Below, piece by piece: positions 1 through 7,754 of a stretch of DNA of 7,755 nt (its first letter is position 1; every line of letters starts with the position of its first letter). The stretch comes from Kiloniellales bacterium (lineage in GTDB: Bacteria; Pseudomonadota; Alphaproteobacteria; Kiloniellales; JAKSBE01): assembly GCA_030067055.1 (NCBI GenBank), contig JASJAL010000099.1, forward strand, positions 1-7,755, in the 5' to 3' direction. Both the position numbers and the translations under genes were made by a program. The notes beneath the pieces were generated by a model. The model was not told the origin of the DNA and searched no databases. It worked only from the letters and a program-made list of their open reading frames with translations.

Positions 1-915
1 GACAACCCGGTCAATCGCCGGGCCTTCGAGGACCAGCTGACGGTGCTCGGCTGCGAAACTTCGGTCTTGCCCGATGCGAAGTCTGCACTCGAGGCCTTGA
101 AGGCGGGGGCCGAGAACGCGATGCCCTTCGGCGTCGCAATCATCGATCACATCATGCCAGAGACCGATGGAGTGGCGCTGTCCAAGATGATCCGGGCAGA
201 GCCGAGCCTCGCGGAGCTCAAGCTCGTGATCGCCTCGGCAGCCGGTTTGCGCAACACCGGCAAGGCGGCGCGCGAAATGGGCTTCGACGTGGCACTGTCC
301 AAGCCGCTACGGCCCAACAGTCTGGTCAAATGCTTGCGCGCACTCCTGGCCGACGCCCCCGCCTCGGAGGGCAACCTGGCCCACTCCGAGACGGATCCCC
401 GGTCCCGCTCCACCATCAGGGTCCTGCTGGCCGAGGACAACCCCGTGAACCAGCGGGTGATGATCGCACTGCTGGCCAAGTCCGGTGTCCGCGTCGACGT
501 TGCCGGCAACGGCGTAGAGGCGATCGAGGCGGTCCGCAGCCGGCCCTACGACCTGATCCTGATGGACATCCAGATGCCCGAGTTGGACGGCGTCCAGGCC
601 GCCCGTCGGATCCGGGAGCTGGAAGGCGAGATGGGACATATCCCGATCATCGCGGTCACGGCCCATGCTATGAAAGGCGATCGCGAGAAGTACCTGCAAG
701 CCGGCATGAACGACTATCTGCCGAAGCCGATCAACCGGGCTGAGCTGCTGAGCAAGATCGACTATTGGGCCGACCGGCGACGGTCAGAACCCGCCGCGGG
801 TGACAAGGAGCAGTCAGCACAAAGCGAGGCGGACCCGGCCGCTGAGAAGACCGGCGGAAACAAGAAACGCGGCGGCGGCGGGCGAAAAACGAAACGAAAG
901 CGCAGCACCGGCTGA
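1..915 (+). CDS. Hybrid sensor histidine kinase, C-terminal part with two receiver domains (5' truncated)
   Basis: The reading frame is open from the first base, so this is the 3' end (304 visible residues) of a larger gene; an internal GTG at 43 is not the real start. Two response-regulator receiver domains are visible. REC1 (about residues 1-115) begins at DNPVNRR, with phospho-acceptor Asp49 in IIDHIMPETDG and conserved Lys101 in LSKPL; its upstream acidic residue lies off the window. REC2 (about 139-257) begins IRVLLAEDNPVNQ with acidic E145/D146, and has phospho-acceptor Asp189 in LMDIQMPELDG, Thr220 and Lys242 in LPKPIN, so it looks fully functional. The DNPVN sequence beginning both domains is typical of hybrid kinases with tandem C-terminal receivers, so kinase and ATPase domains are expected upstream (inference). 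No HPt domain is visible. Residues 258-304 form a low-complexity tail, acidic then strongly basic. The input signal cannot be judged from here. Confidence 0.9.
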   Translation, partial: DNPVNRRAFEDQLTVLGCETSVLPDAKSALEALKAGAENAMPFGVAIIDHIMPETDGVALSKMIRAEPSLAELKLVIASAAGLRNTGKAAREMGFDVALSKPLRPNSLVKCLRALLADAPASEGNLAHSETDPRSRSTIRVLLAEDNPVNQRVMIALLAKSGVRVDVAGNGVEAIEAVRSRPYDLILMDIQMPELDGVQAARRIRELEGEMGHIPIIAVTAHAMKGDREKYLQAGMNDYLPKPINRAELLSKIDYWADRRRSEPAAGDKEQSAQSEADPAAEKTGGNKKRGGGGRKTKRKRSTG

Positions 916-920
916 CCGCA

Positions 921-936
921 GCAGGCCGGGGCCTGC
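921..936. other. GC-rich perfect palindrome just after the kinase stop
   Basis: GCAGGCC-GG-GGCCTGC begins five bases after the TGA of the kinase gene. As RNA it gives a 6-bp GC stem with a 4-nt loop. No T-run follows, so it is not a canonical intrinsic terminator; it could stabilise the mRNA 3' end or support Rho-dependent ending. A chance palindrome is possible in DNA this GC-rich. Confidence 0.35.
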
Positions 937-972
937 CGCCGGCCGACGAATCTCCGATCGCCCGAATCCCTC

Positions 973-1000
973 GATCCAGCGCCCCTCCTGGGTTTTTCTT
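973..1000 (+). terminator. Weak candidate terminator for the kinase gene
   Basis: A short stem (CCAG at 976-979 with CTGG at 988-991, extendable by a few A-T and G-T pairs, 8-nt loop) is followed directly by the T-rich run TTTTTCTT at 993-1000. This is the only T-run of this kind in the gap. The stem is weak, so the call is tentative; the same T-rich patch could instead be upstream promoter DNA. Confidence 0.3.
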
Positions 1001-1045
1001 AGTGACGCGCTGGCGGCACCTTGGTACATGATTGATAAGTCTCAG
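993..1045 (+). promoter_or_regulatory. AT-richer patch, likely zone of the cox operon promoter
   Basis: An operon promoter is expected between the kinase stop and coxS, and this is the AT-richest part of the gap (15 A/T in 22 bases at 1021-1042). It includes TTGGTA at 1021 and GATAAG at 1034. No pair of hexamers fits the sigma-70 consensus at 16-18 bp spacing, so I can name only a zone, not a start site. Confidence 0.22.
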
Positions 1046-1075
1046 ACACGGGCGCGGCCGCGCTCGAGTCAGCGG

Positions 1076-1092
1076 TACGGAAAGCATCCGTA
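1076..1092. promoter_or_regulatory. Perfect dyad TACGGA-N5-TCCGTA, candidate operator or leader hairpin
   Basis: Six-base arms match perfectly around the 5-nt spacer AAGCA, about 55 bp before the coxS start. As DNA it has the form of a site for a dimeric regulator; as RNA it would fold into a short hairpin just before a second stem-loop. I do not recognise the motif and saw no second copy elsewhere in the window. Function is inference. Confidence 0.4.
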
Positions 1093-1099
1093 GCCAGAA

Positions 1100-1119
1100 C
1101 GGCCCGCGAAAAAGGGCCG
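1100..1119 (+). other. Leader stem-loop before coxS
   Basis: CGGCCC pairs with GGGCCG across the 8-nt, A-rich loop GCGAAAAA. The stem ends 15 nt before the GGAGG of coxS, so it would sit in the 5' untranslated leader if transcription starts upstream. No T-run follows it, so it is not an obvious attenuator. Confidence 0.35.
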
Positions 1120-1134
1120 CAAACCAGTCCAAAG

Positions 1135-1139
1135 GGAGG
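1135..1139 (+). promoter_or_regulatory. Ribosome binding site of coxS
   Basis: GGAGG, within AGGGAGGAG, lies 8 nt before the ATG at 1148. It is near-perfect in sequence and spacing and fixes the coxS start. Confidence 0.85.
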
Positions 1140-1147
1140 AGATCCGA

Positions 1148-1615
<468 letters not shown>

Positions 1616-1618
1616 GCC

Positions 1619-3973
1619 ATGCCAGACACAGGAATCGGCGCCAGCGTTCGTCGCAAGGAAGACCAGCGCTTTCTCACCGGCAAGGGCCGCTACACCGACG
1701 ACCTCAACCGGCCCGGCCAGGTCCACGCCGTCTTCGTGCGCTCTCCGCACGCCCACGCCACGGTCGCCTCGATTAACACCGCTGCCGCGGCCGATGCACC
1801 CGGCGTGATCGCAGTCTTCACCGGCAAGGACATGGAAGCCGACGGGGTCGGTTCCCTGCCCTGCGGCTGGACGGTTACCGACAAGCACGGCGAGGCCCAC
1901 AAGGCGCCGCCGCACTTCCCTCTGGTCCGCGACAAGGTGCGCTATGTCGGCGACCATGTCGCCGTGGTACTGGCGGAGAGCGCGGCCGAGGCAGTCGATG
2001 CCGCCGAGCTCGTCGAGGTCGACTACCAGAGCCTGCCGATCAATGTCGACCCGAGCAAGGCCATGGACGGCCCGCAGCTGCACGACGAGGCGCCGAGCAA
2101 CCTCTGCTATGACTGGGAGCTGGGCGACGAGGCCGCGGTCGACGAGGCCCTGTCGCGGGCGGCCCATGTCACCAAGCTGGATCTGGTCAACAACCGGCTG
2201 ATCCCGAACGCCATCGAGCCGCGGGCGGCGATCGCCGAGTACGATACCGGGACCGACAGCTACACGCTCTATTCGACCAGCCAGAACCCGCATCTGCTCA
2301 GGCTGATCCTCTGCGCCTTCGTGCTGGGCATCCCGGAATCGAAGCTGAGAGTGATTGCGCCCGATGTCGGCGGCGGCTTCGGCTCCAAGATCTACTGCTA
2401 TGCCGAAGAGACCGTCTGCACCTGGGCCGCCAAGCGGACCGGCCGGCCGGTCAAGTGGACCGGCGATCGTTCGGAAGCCTTCCTGGCCGACGCCCACGGC
2501 CGTGACCACCTCACTCATGTTGAGCTCGGCATGGATGCCGACGGCAAGTTCGTCGCCATGAAGGTCGACACCACGGCCAATCTCGGCGCCTATCTGTCGA
2601 ACTTCGCAACCAGCATCCCGACCTACCTCTACGCGACCCTACTGGCCGGGCAGTACACGACCCCGGTCATCCACTGCAACGTCAAGGCGGTCTTCACGAA
2701 CACCGCCCCGGTTGATGCCTACCGCGGTGCCGGCCGGCCGGAAGCGACCTACGTCATCGAGCGAGTCGTCGAGGCCGCGGCGCGGGAACTCGGGGTTGAT
2801 CCGGCGGAGCTGCGCAAGCGCAACTTCGTGCCGCCCGATGCCTTCCCCTATGCCACGCCGGTCGCCCTGACCTACGATTCCGGGCAATACGCGCTGGCCA
2901 TGGACAAGGCCCTTGAGCTGATCGACTACGCCGGCTTCCCGGCCCGCCGTGATGCTTCCAAGGCCAAGGGCAAGCTTCGCGGAATCGGCTTCTCGGCCTA
3001 CATCGAGGCCTGTGGGATCGCGCCCTCGGCCGTGGTCGGCTCGCTGGGCGCCGGCGTCGGCCTCTACGAGTCGGGGCAGGTCCGTTTCAACCCGACCGGC
3101 ACCGTCTCGGTCTTCACCGGCTCGCACAGCCACGGCCAGGGCCACGAGACGACCTTCTCGCAGCTGGTCTCCGACACCCTGGGCGTGCCGATCGAGAACG
3201 TCGAGATCGTCCACGGCGATACCGGGTCGATCCCCTTCGGCATGGGGACCTACGGGTCCCGCTCGCTCGCGGTCGGCGGCTCGGCGCTCAGCAAGGCCTG
3301 CGACAAGATCATCGACAAGGGCAAAAAGATCGCCGCCCATCTGCTCGAGGCCTCGGTCGACGACATCGAGTTCGACAAGGGTACCTTCCGGGTCGCCGGC
3401 ACCGACAAGGAGAAGGCCATCGGCGAGATCGCCTTCGCCGCCTACGTGCCGCACAACTATCCGGAGGACCTGGAGCCGGGCCTCGATGAGACCTCGTTCT
3501 ACGACCCGCTCAACTTCACCTACCCGGCGGGCACCCATGTCTGCGAGCTCGAGATCGACCCGGAGACCGGGGTGATCGAGATCGTCGACTGGGCCGCAGT
3601 CGACGACTTCGGCAAGGTCATCAACCCAATGATCGTGGAGGGCCAGGTCCATGGCGGCATCGCCCAGGGCGTCGGCCAGGCCATGCTGGAGAACTGCGTC
3701 TACGACGCCGACGGCCAGCTGCTGACCGGATCCTACTTGGACTACTGCATGCCGCGGGCCGACAACCTGCCGTCCTTCAAGATCGAGACCACCGAGACGC
3801 CCTGCCCGCACAACCCCCTGGGGGTGAAGGGCTGCGGCGAGGCCGGCGCGATCGCTGCCCCGGCCGCCTTCATGAACGCGGTGACCGACGCCCTGGGGAC
3901 GGAGGCCGTCACCATGCCGGCCAGCCCGGAGAAGGTCTGGCGGATCGCTCAAGCGGCCCAGGCGGCCGAGTAA
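1619..3973 (+). CDS. coxL: Form II CoxL-like large subunit, molybdopterin-binding
   Basis: This 784-aa protein is the catalytic subunit that binds molybdopterin cytosine dinucleotide. It opens with the family's N-terminal motif ([19 protein letters not shown]). Cofactor and active-site motifs follow in the expected order: TSQNPH with Gln222, the glycine loop DVGGGFGSK (249-257), the active-site loop AYRGAGR (367-373), SHGQGHET (504-511), and [10 protein letters not shown] with Glu741, the expected general base. Proven aerobic CO dehydrogenases (form I) carry AYxCSFR, whose Cys bridges Cu to Mo; here that position is Gly370. AYRGAGR is the form II signature. Length is near the usual ~800 aa and no key motif is missing. 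The name coxL describes homology: CO oxidation by form II enzymes is disputed, and an aldehyde or N-heterocycle substrate is equally plausible. It is tightly coupled to coxS and followed 13 nt later by coxM. Confidence 0.94.
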   Translation: MPDTGIGASVRRKEDQRFLTGKGRYTDDLNRPGQVHAVFVRSPHAHATVASINTAAAADAPGVIAVFTGKDMEADGVGSLPCGWTVTDKHGEAHKAPPHFPLVRDKVRYVGDHVAVVLAESAAEAVDAAELVEVDYQSLPINVDPSKAMDGPQLHDEAPSNLCYDWELGDEAAVDEALSRAAHVTKLDLVNNRLIPNAIEPRAAIAEYDTGTDSYTLYSTSQNPHLLRLILCAFVLGIPESKLRVIAPDVGGGFGSKIYCYAEETVCTWAAKRTGRPVKWTGDRSEAFLADAHGRDHLTHVELGMDADGKFVAMKVDTTANLGAYLSNFATSIPTYLYATLLAGQYTTPVIHCNVKAVFTNTAPVDAYRGAGRPEATYVIERVVEAAARELGVDPAELRKRNFVPPDAFPYATPVALTYDSGQYALAMDKALELIDYAGFPARRDASKAKGKLRGIGFSAYIEACGIAPSAVVGSLGAGVGLYESGQVRFNPTGTVSVFTGSHSHGQGHETTFSQLVSDTLGVPIENVEIVHGDTGSIPFGMGTYGSRSLAVGGSALSKACDKIIDKGKKIAAHLLEASVDDIEFDKGTFRVAGTDKEKAIGEIAFAAYVPHNYPEDLEPGLDETSFYDPLNFTYPAGTHVCELEIDPETGVIEIVDWAAVDDFGKVINPMIVEGQVHGGIAQGVGQAMLENCVYDADGQLLTGSYLDYCMPRADNLPSFKIETTETPCPHNPLGVKGCGEAGAIAAPAAFMNAVTDALGTEAVTMPASPEKVWRIAQAAQAAE

Positions 3974-3974
3974 G

Positions 3975-3979
3975 GGAGG
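3975..3979 (+). promoter_or_regulatory. Ribosome binding site of coxM
   Basis: GGAGG begins two bases after the coxL TAA and lies 7 nt before the coxM ATG. It settles the start codon and shows the two genes share a transcript. Confidence 0.85.
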
Positions 3980-3986
3980 ACGAATC

Positions 3987-4781
3987 ATGTATGAGTTCAA
4001 CTACCATCGTCCCGCCAGCCTCGATGCCGCTGCGGGCGCACTGAGCGGCGCCGGCGAAGGCAAGCTCGTCGCCGGCGGCATGTCCCTGATCCCGACGCTG
4101 AAGCTGCGTCTGGCTCAGCCCTCGGACCTGATCGACCTCGGTGCGATCGCCGACCTCAAGGGGATCTCCGAGGAGGGCGGCAACATCGTGATCGGGGCCA
4201 TGACCACCCATGCCGAGGTCGCGGGCAACGCCACCGTCAAGGCCAAGATCCCGGCGCTCGCCGATCTGGCCGAGGGCATCGGCGACGTCCAGGTCCGCAA
4301 CCGCGGCACGCTCGGCGGCTCCATCGCCCACAACGATCCGGCGGCCGACTACCCGGGTGGTCTGGTCGGTCTCGGCGCGACAGTCCGCACCAACAAGCGG
4401 GAGATCGCGGCCGACGACTTCTTCACCGGCATGTTCGAGACCGCCCTCGCCGAGGACGAGATCGTCACCGCCGTGGCCTTCCCGGTGCCGGAAAAGGCGG
4501 CCTATGCCAAGTTCCCGAACCCGGCCTCGCGCTACGCCATCGCCGGTGTCCTGGTCAGCCAGGGCGCAGGTGGCGTGCGGGTCGCGGTCACCGGTGCCGG
4601 CCCTTCGGTGTTCCGGGTCCCTGAGATGGAGACGGCCCTGGCTTCGAACTTCTCGGCCGCTGCCATCGAAGGCATCTCCGTGCCGGCCGACGGGCTCAAC
4701 AGTGACATCCACGCCAGCGCCGAGTACCGCGCCCACCTGGTCGGGGTCATGGCCCGGCGGGCGGTCGCTGCCGCGGGCTGA
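3987..4781 (+). CDS. coxM: Molybdenum hydroxylase medium subunit, FAD-binding (CoxM-like)
   Basis: This 264-aa protein is the flavoprotein subunit that takes electrons from the [2Fe-2S] clusters of the small subunit and passes them to an external acceptor, a quinone or another carrier. The N-terminal FAD-binding domain of the family is clear. It has the pyrophosphate-binding AGGMS at 29-33 (family form AGGxS) and TLGGSIAHNDPAADYP at 108-123, the counterpart of the TIGG flavin motif. The C-terminal CO-dehydrogenase flavoprotein domain runs from about residue 160 and ends with the conserved DIHASAEYRAHL stretch. It is slightly shorter than the CoxM of form I enzymes (roughly 285 aa) but complete. 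As the last gene of the S-L-M operon it is followed by a strong terminator 24 nt after its stop. No CoxD, CoxE, CoxF or CoxG gene follows. Confidence 0.95.
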   Translation: MYEFNYHRPASLDAAAGALSGAGEGKLVAGGMSLIPTLKLRLAQPSDLIDLGAIADLKGISEEGGNIVIGAMTTHAEVAGNATVKAKIPALADLAEGIGDVQVRNRGTLGGSIAHNDPAADYPGGLVGLGATVRTNKREIAADDFFTGMFETALAEDEIVTAVAFPVPEKAAYAKFPNPASRYAIAGVLVSQGAGGVRVAVTGAGPSVFRVPEMETALASNFSAAAIEGISVPADGLNSDIHASAEYRAHLVGVMARRAVAAAG

Positions 4782-4805
4782 CGACAGGACCTTGATTCGC
4801 CAGCG

Positions 4806-4850
4806 AGACCCGGCGGTCCTCAGAAGGGACCGCCGGGTCTTCGTCCTTTG
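4806..4850 (+). terminator. Strong intrinsic terminator of the cox operon
   Basis: A perfect 14-bp stem (4806-4819 with 4827-4840, core CCCGGCGG/CCGCCGGG) with a 5-7 nt loop around CAGAA is followed by the T-rich tail TCTTCGTCCTTT. It lies 24 nt after the coxM stop. The T-tail is interrupted but the stem is very stable. No T-run follows on the minus strand, so it appears to work in the + direction only. Confidence 0.85.
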
Positions 4851-4882
4851 GCGCCGCGGAGACGGGCCGGCCTGCACGGCTC

Positions 4883-4893
4883 GAGGCTAGGGA
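4883..4893 (+). promoter_or_regulatory. Weak ribosome binding site of the YdbH-family gene
   Basis: Two partial matches lie before the ATG at 4897: GAGG at 4883-4886 (10-nt spacing) and AGGGA at 4889-4893 (3-nt spacing). Neither is optimal, unlike the strong cox sites. An in-frame TAG at 4888-4890 rules out any earlier start, so this ATG is the most upstream start possible. Confidence 0.5.
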
Positions 4894-4896
4894 ACC

Positions 4897-7701
4897 ATGC
4901 GGGTTTGGCGCCGCATCGCCGCTATCGGTCTTGCAGTCGTCGCCGTCCTGGCGCTGGCCGCCTATGGCGTACGGCGGGAAATCGTCGCGCATGTCGCCAA
5001 GGACCTGCTGGCGCGGCGCGGTCAGCCGGATGCCGTCCTCGAAGTGGTCGAGGTCACGCCCTGGCGGACTCGACTTGTCGAGGTCGCCGCCGATGGTCTG
5101 CGGGCCGAGGCGGTCACGCTCCACTACGAACCTCTGAAGCTGCTCCGTGGGGAGTTCTCGAAGATCGAGATCGAAGCCCCACGGCTCGCGCTCGACCTGA
5201 CGCGCCCGGGGGAGGCCGGCACCTTCGCAGTCCCGGAGCTGCCGCCGATCCGGATCGCGGCGGGCGAGATCGAGGTCGTCCTGGCCTCGGGCCGCATCGG
5301 GCTCGAGGTCGAGGCGGAATTCCAAACAGCGCCCGGTGGCCGCATCGAAGGCTCGGCCAGCTTCGACGGTCGGTCTGAGCTGGGCAGCCTGAGCGGGACG
5401 CTGCAGCTCGAGAGTGCCGGCGGCCTGGCATTCGAGCTGGCCGCCGGCCTTGATGCGATGAGCCCGCTTTGGTCCGAACTGGGATTGCCGAGCCCGCAGG
5501 CGGGCGGCCTGAAGGGCGAGCTGAGCCTTGCTACGGCGCTAAGCGCCTTGGAACGAACTCACGGGTCCCCGGCCGAGTGGCTAGGCCGGGCGGCGGCCGA
5601 GGGCCTGAGCGGCGACCTGCGCTTGCAGCTGGAAGACCTGCGCTGGCCCAAGCTGGACCGGCCGCTTTCCCTGCAAGTCCCCCTCGCCTTCCGGAGCCAG
5701 ACCGAGGCCTTGGAAATCGCCCTGCCCGGCGAAGTCGACCTGGCCGGTGTCCCGGCCCTGCAAACGCTGGCCGGCGACCAGGCGATCGTCGCCGATCTAC
5801 TGCGCTTTCTCGAAGGCGCGACGAAGCTCTCCCTGAACAAGCAGGACGGATCCGCGCCAGTTGTCCGGATGAGCCCCCAAGCCGATGGCGGTGTCGTCCT
5901 TTCCTACGAAGGGCGAGCCGATATCGAAGCGGAGGGCCGCCGGCGGCTGGTGGTCTCCGGCCGAGGCGACCTGGCCTTGGATCGCGCGCTGCGCCCCGGT
6001 TACTTTCGGGTCGAGGACCTGCAGGCGGAGCTCCGAGATCTGAACCTGCGGGGCCGGGCCATCGAATCCGCAAGCTTCACCGGATCGGTTGAGGGCGATG
6101 CCGGTTCCCTGCGGGCAAAGGGTGACCTGCAGGCTGCCCTGCGCGACCTCCAGATCGATCCCTTCGGCTTCGGGACCGCCCGCTTCGAAGCGCCCATCGC
6201 GATCGACGCCGGCCCGGAAGGTTCGAAGGCAGAGCTGACCGGCGAGGGAGAGCTGTCCTGGAAGGATGCGCGCTCGACCCTGGCCTTCGCTCTTCCCGAT
6301 ACGCATCGCCTGTTGTTGACCGGCCTTCAGGCCAGTCAGAGCGGTGCCGAGGTCTCCTACGGGGCCCAGGTCGATCCGGGCGAGATGACCCTGCGGATCG
6401 ACGATCCGGACAAGCCCCTGGACCTGCGCGCCGCCTTCGAGCCCTTACAGATCACCGGCCGCTGGTCCGAGGCGCAGGGCCTCAACCTCGAAGCCCGCAT
6501 CCCGGTGCGGCGGCTGACGGTACCGCAGCTCGAGCTGGAGGCCCGCAAGATCCTGGCGATCGAGACCCTTCGGCCCGCCGAGGGCATCGCCCGAGTCTCG
6601 GTGACCGTGGCAGAGCTGCACCAGACCGGAGCCGAGCCCGCTCTCGCGCCGCTCGCGCTTCGAGGCCGGCTGGATCACGCGGGCGCCCCGCTCAGCTTCA
6701 CGGCCGCGGGCAGCACGGTCGCGGGCATCAAGCTTTTCGAGCTGAAGGGCCGCCACGACATCGGCGACGGCGGAGGCCGCGCGGAGATCTCCCTGGCCGG
6801 GGGTCTCTTCGGGGCGGCACCGCGGCGCCTGCGCGAGCTGGCACCGGCCGCCCCGGACCTCACGGTCACCGGGGGGCGTGTCGCGGCCAAGGCAAAGGTC
6901 GCCTGGCGCGACGGCGAACTCCAAGGCTCCGGCCGGCTCGACCTGTCGGAAGTCGGCATGAAGGGCCCGGCGCTCACCTTGGAGGGCCTGACGGGAGAGC
7001 TGACCTTCGCGCAGCTCTTTCCGCTGCGGAGCGAGCCGGGGCAGAGCCTGACCGCGAGGCGCCTGGACCTGGGTGAGACGCTGAACGACCTCAGCGCCCG
7101 ATTTGCGGTCTCGGCTCAGGGGCCCGACCAGACCCTGGTCATCGACATCGAACGGGCCGAGGCCCGCTCCATCCTTGGGCCCCTATCGGTGGCCAGCGGC
7201 CGTGCCGAGCCGCAGTCAGGTCGCTACCGGATGCGCCTGCAGCTGGTCGACCTGGATCTGAGCAAGCTGAGCGAGACCGCGGCCATCGAAGGCCTCGCCG
7301 GCGAAGGCCACCTGAGCGGCATGATCCCCCTGGAGGTCTTCGGATCGGAGCTGCGCATCGCCGATGCCAGCCTGTCGAACCGAGGCCAGGGGGTCCTCCG
7401 ATTCCGGTCGGAGGCCGCGTCTCGGGCCCTGGCCGCCGGGGGCGAGCCCGTCGAGCTGATGCTCCGGGCCCTGGAAGACTTCAGATACGAAGAACTGAAG
7501 CTCAGCGCCAACACCAGCGACGGCGAGGAACTCGAGCTCTTCATCACCATGTTGGGCCAGAACCCTGCGGTCTTGGAAGGCCACCCCTTCCGCTTTAACA
7601 TCCGTCTGGCGAGCAATCTTCCACAGCTGGTCGAGGTCTTGCAGCAAGGTAGCGGCTTGACCCAGGGCGTGCTGGGCAAGCTGTGGAAGTTTCGGCAGTA
7701 G
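4897..7701 (+). CDS. YdbH-family (AsmA-like) inner-membrane protein, likely intermembrane phospholipid transport
   Basis: This 934-aa protein begins with RR and one hydrophobic segment (about residues 7-25), an inner-membrane anchor placing the rest in the periplasm. There is no signal-peptidase or lipoprotein motif. The body is long, cysteine-poor and built of alternating short strands rich in L, E, G and R, as in the beta-groove proteins of the AsmA/TamB group. The C-terminal third matches the YdbH family pattern: IEGLAGEGHLSGMIPL (797-812), GQGVLRF (830-836), then LGQNPAVLEGHPFRFNI (886-902) just before the end. In E. coli, YdbH acts redundantly with TamB and YhdP in moving phospholipids to the outer membrane, with the lipoprotein YnbE as partner. 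Length is close to E. coli YdbH (about 880 aa), so it looks complete. The terminator upstream makes it a separate unit unrelated to cox function; I see no clear promoter in 4851-4896. A generic AsmA-like protein is the main alternative. Confidence 0.82.
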   Translation: MRVWRRIAAIGLAVVAVLALAAYGVRREIVAHVAKDLLARRGQPDAVLEVVEVTPWRTRLVEVAADGLRAEAVTLHYEPLKLLRGEFSKIEIEAPRLALDLTRPGEAGTFAVPELPPIRIAAGEIEVVLASGRIGLEVEAEFQTAPGGRIEGSASFDGRSELGSLSGTLQLESAGGLAFELAAGLDAMSPLWSELGLPSPQAGGLKGELSLATALSALERTHGSPAEWLGRAAAEGLSGDLRLQLEDLRWPKLDRPLSLQVPLAFRSQTEALEIALPGEVDLAGVPALQTLAGDQAIVADLLRFLEGATKLSLNKQDGSAPVVRMSPQADGGVVLSYEGRADIEAEGRRRLVVSGRGDLALDRALRPGYFRVEDLQAELRDLNLRGRAIESASFTGSVEGDAGSLRAKGDLQAALRDLQIDPFGFGTARFEAPIAIDAGPEGSKAELTGEGELSWKDARSTLAFALPDTHRLLLTGLQASQSGAEVSYGAQVDPGEMTLRIDDPDKPLDLRAAFEPLQITGRWSEAQGLNLEARIPVRRLTVPQLELEARKILAIETLRPAEGIARVSVTVAELHQTGAEPALAPLALRGRLDHAGAPLSFTAAGSTVAGIKLFELKGRHDIGDGGGRAEISLAGGLFGAAPRRLRELAPAAPDLTVTGGRVAAKAKVAWRDGELQGSGRLDLSEVGMKGPALTLEGLTGELTFAQLFPLRSEPGQSLTARRLDLGETLNDLSARFAVSAQGPDQTLVIDIERAEARSILGPLSVASGRAEPQSGRYRMRLQLVDLDLSKLSETAAIEGLAGEGHLSGMIPLEVFGSELRIADASLSNRGQGVLRFRSEAASRALAAGGEPVELMLRALEDFRYEELKLSANTSDGEELELFITMLGQNPAVLEGHPFRFNIRLASNLPQLVEVLQQGSGLTQGVLGKLWKFRQ

Positions 7702-7738
7702 TCTGCGTATAGCAATAGAGGGCGCGAAACTCCGGAAA

Positions 7739-7754
7739 GGCCGGCGCTTCGGCC
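7739..7754 (+). terminator. Possible stem-loop at the right edge after the YdbH-family gene
   Basis: GGCCG at 7739-7743 can pair with CGGCC at 7750-7754 across the loop GCGCTT. This short hairpin starts 38 bases after the stop codon. Any T-run that would make it a terminator lies beyond the window, so this is only suggestive. The remaining bases 7702-7738 show no gene or clear signal. Confidence 0.3.

Noticed and set aside
330..743. An alternative + frame of 137 codons inside the kinase gene
   Set aside because: It is an R/P/G-rich shifted frame over two clear receiver domains.
1010..1026. Possible sigma-54 promoter (CTGGCGGC then TTGGT)
   Set aside because: At the required spacing the -12 GC dinucleotide is missing, and the -24 element matches only TGGC.
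1054..1068. NotI (GCGGCCGC) and XhoI (CTCGAG) sites side by side, resembling a cloning polylinker
   Set aside because: Only these two sites occur, embedded in a GC-rich 12-bp palindrome between native genes with no vector sequence around them; chance is adequate at this base composition.
2639..4000. A 453-codon minus-strand open frame under coxL
   Set aside because: Same reason: a shadow of the coxL codon bias, with R, G, D and V-rich composition and no recognisable domain.
3909..4877. A 322-codon minus-strand open frame under coxM
   Set aside because: It overlaps the complete coxM motifs and runs through the terminator stem; no family features.
5531..6073. A 180-codon minus-strand open frame inside the YdbH-family gene
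   Set aside because: Arginine/proline/glycine-rich antisense shadow without homology or a ribosome binding site that I can see.
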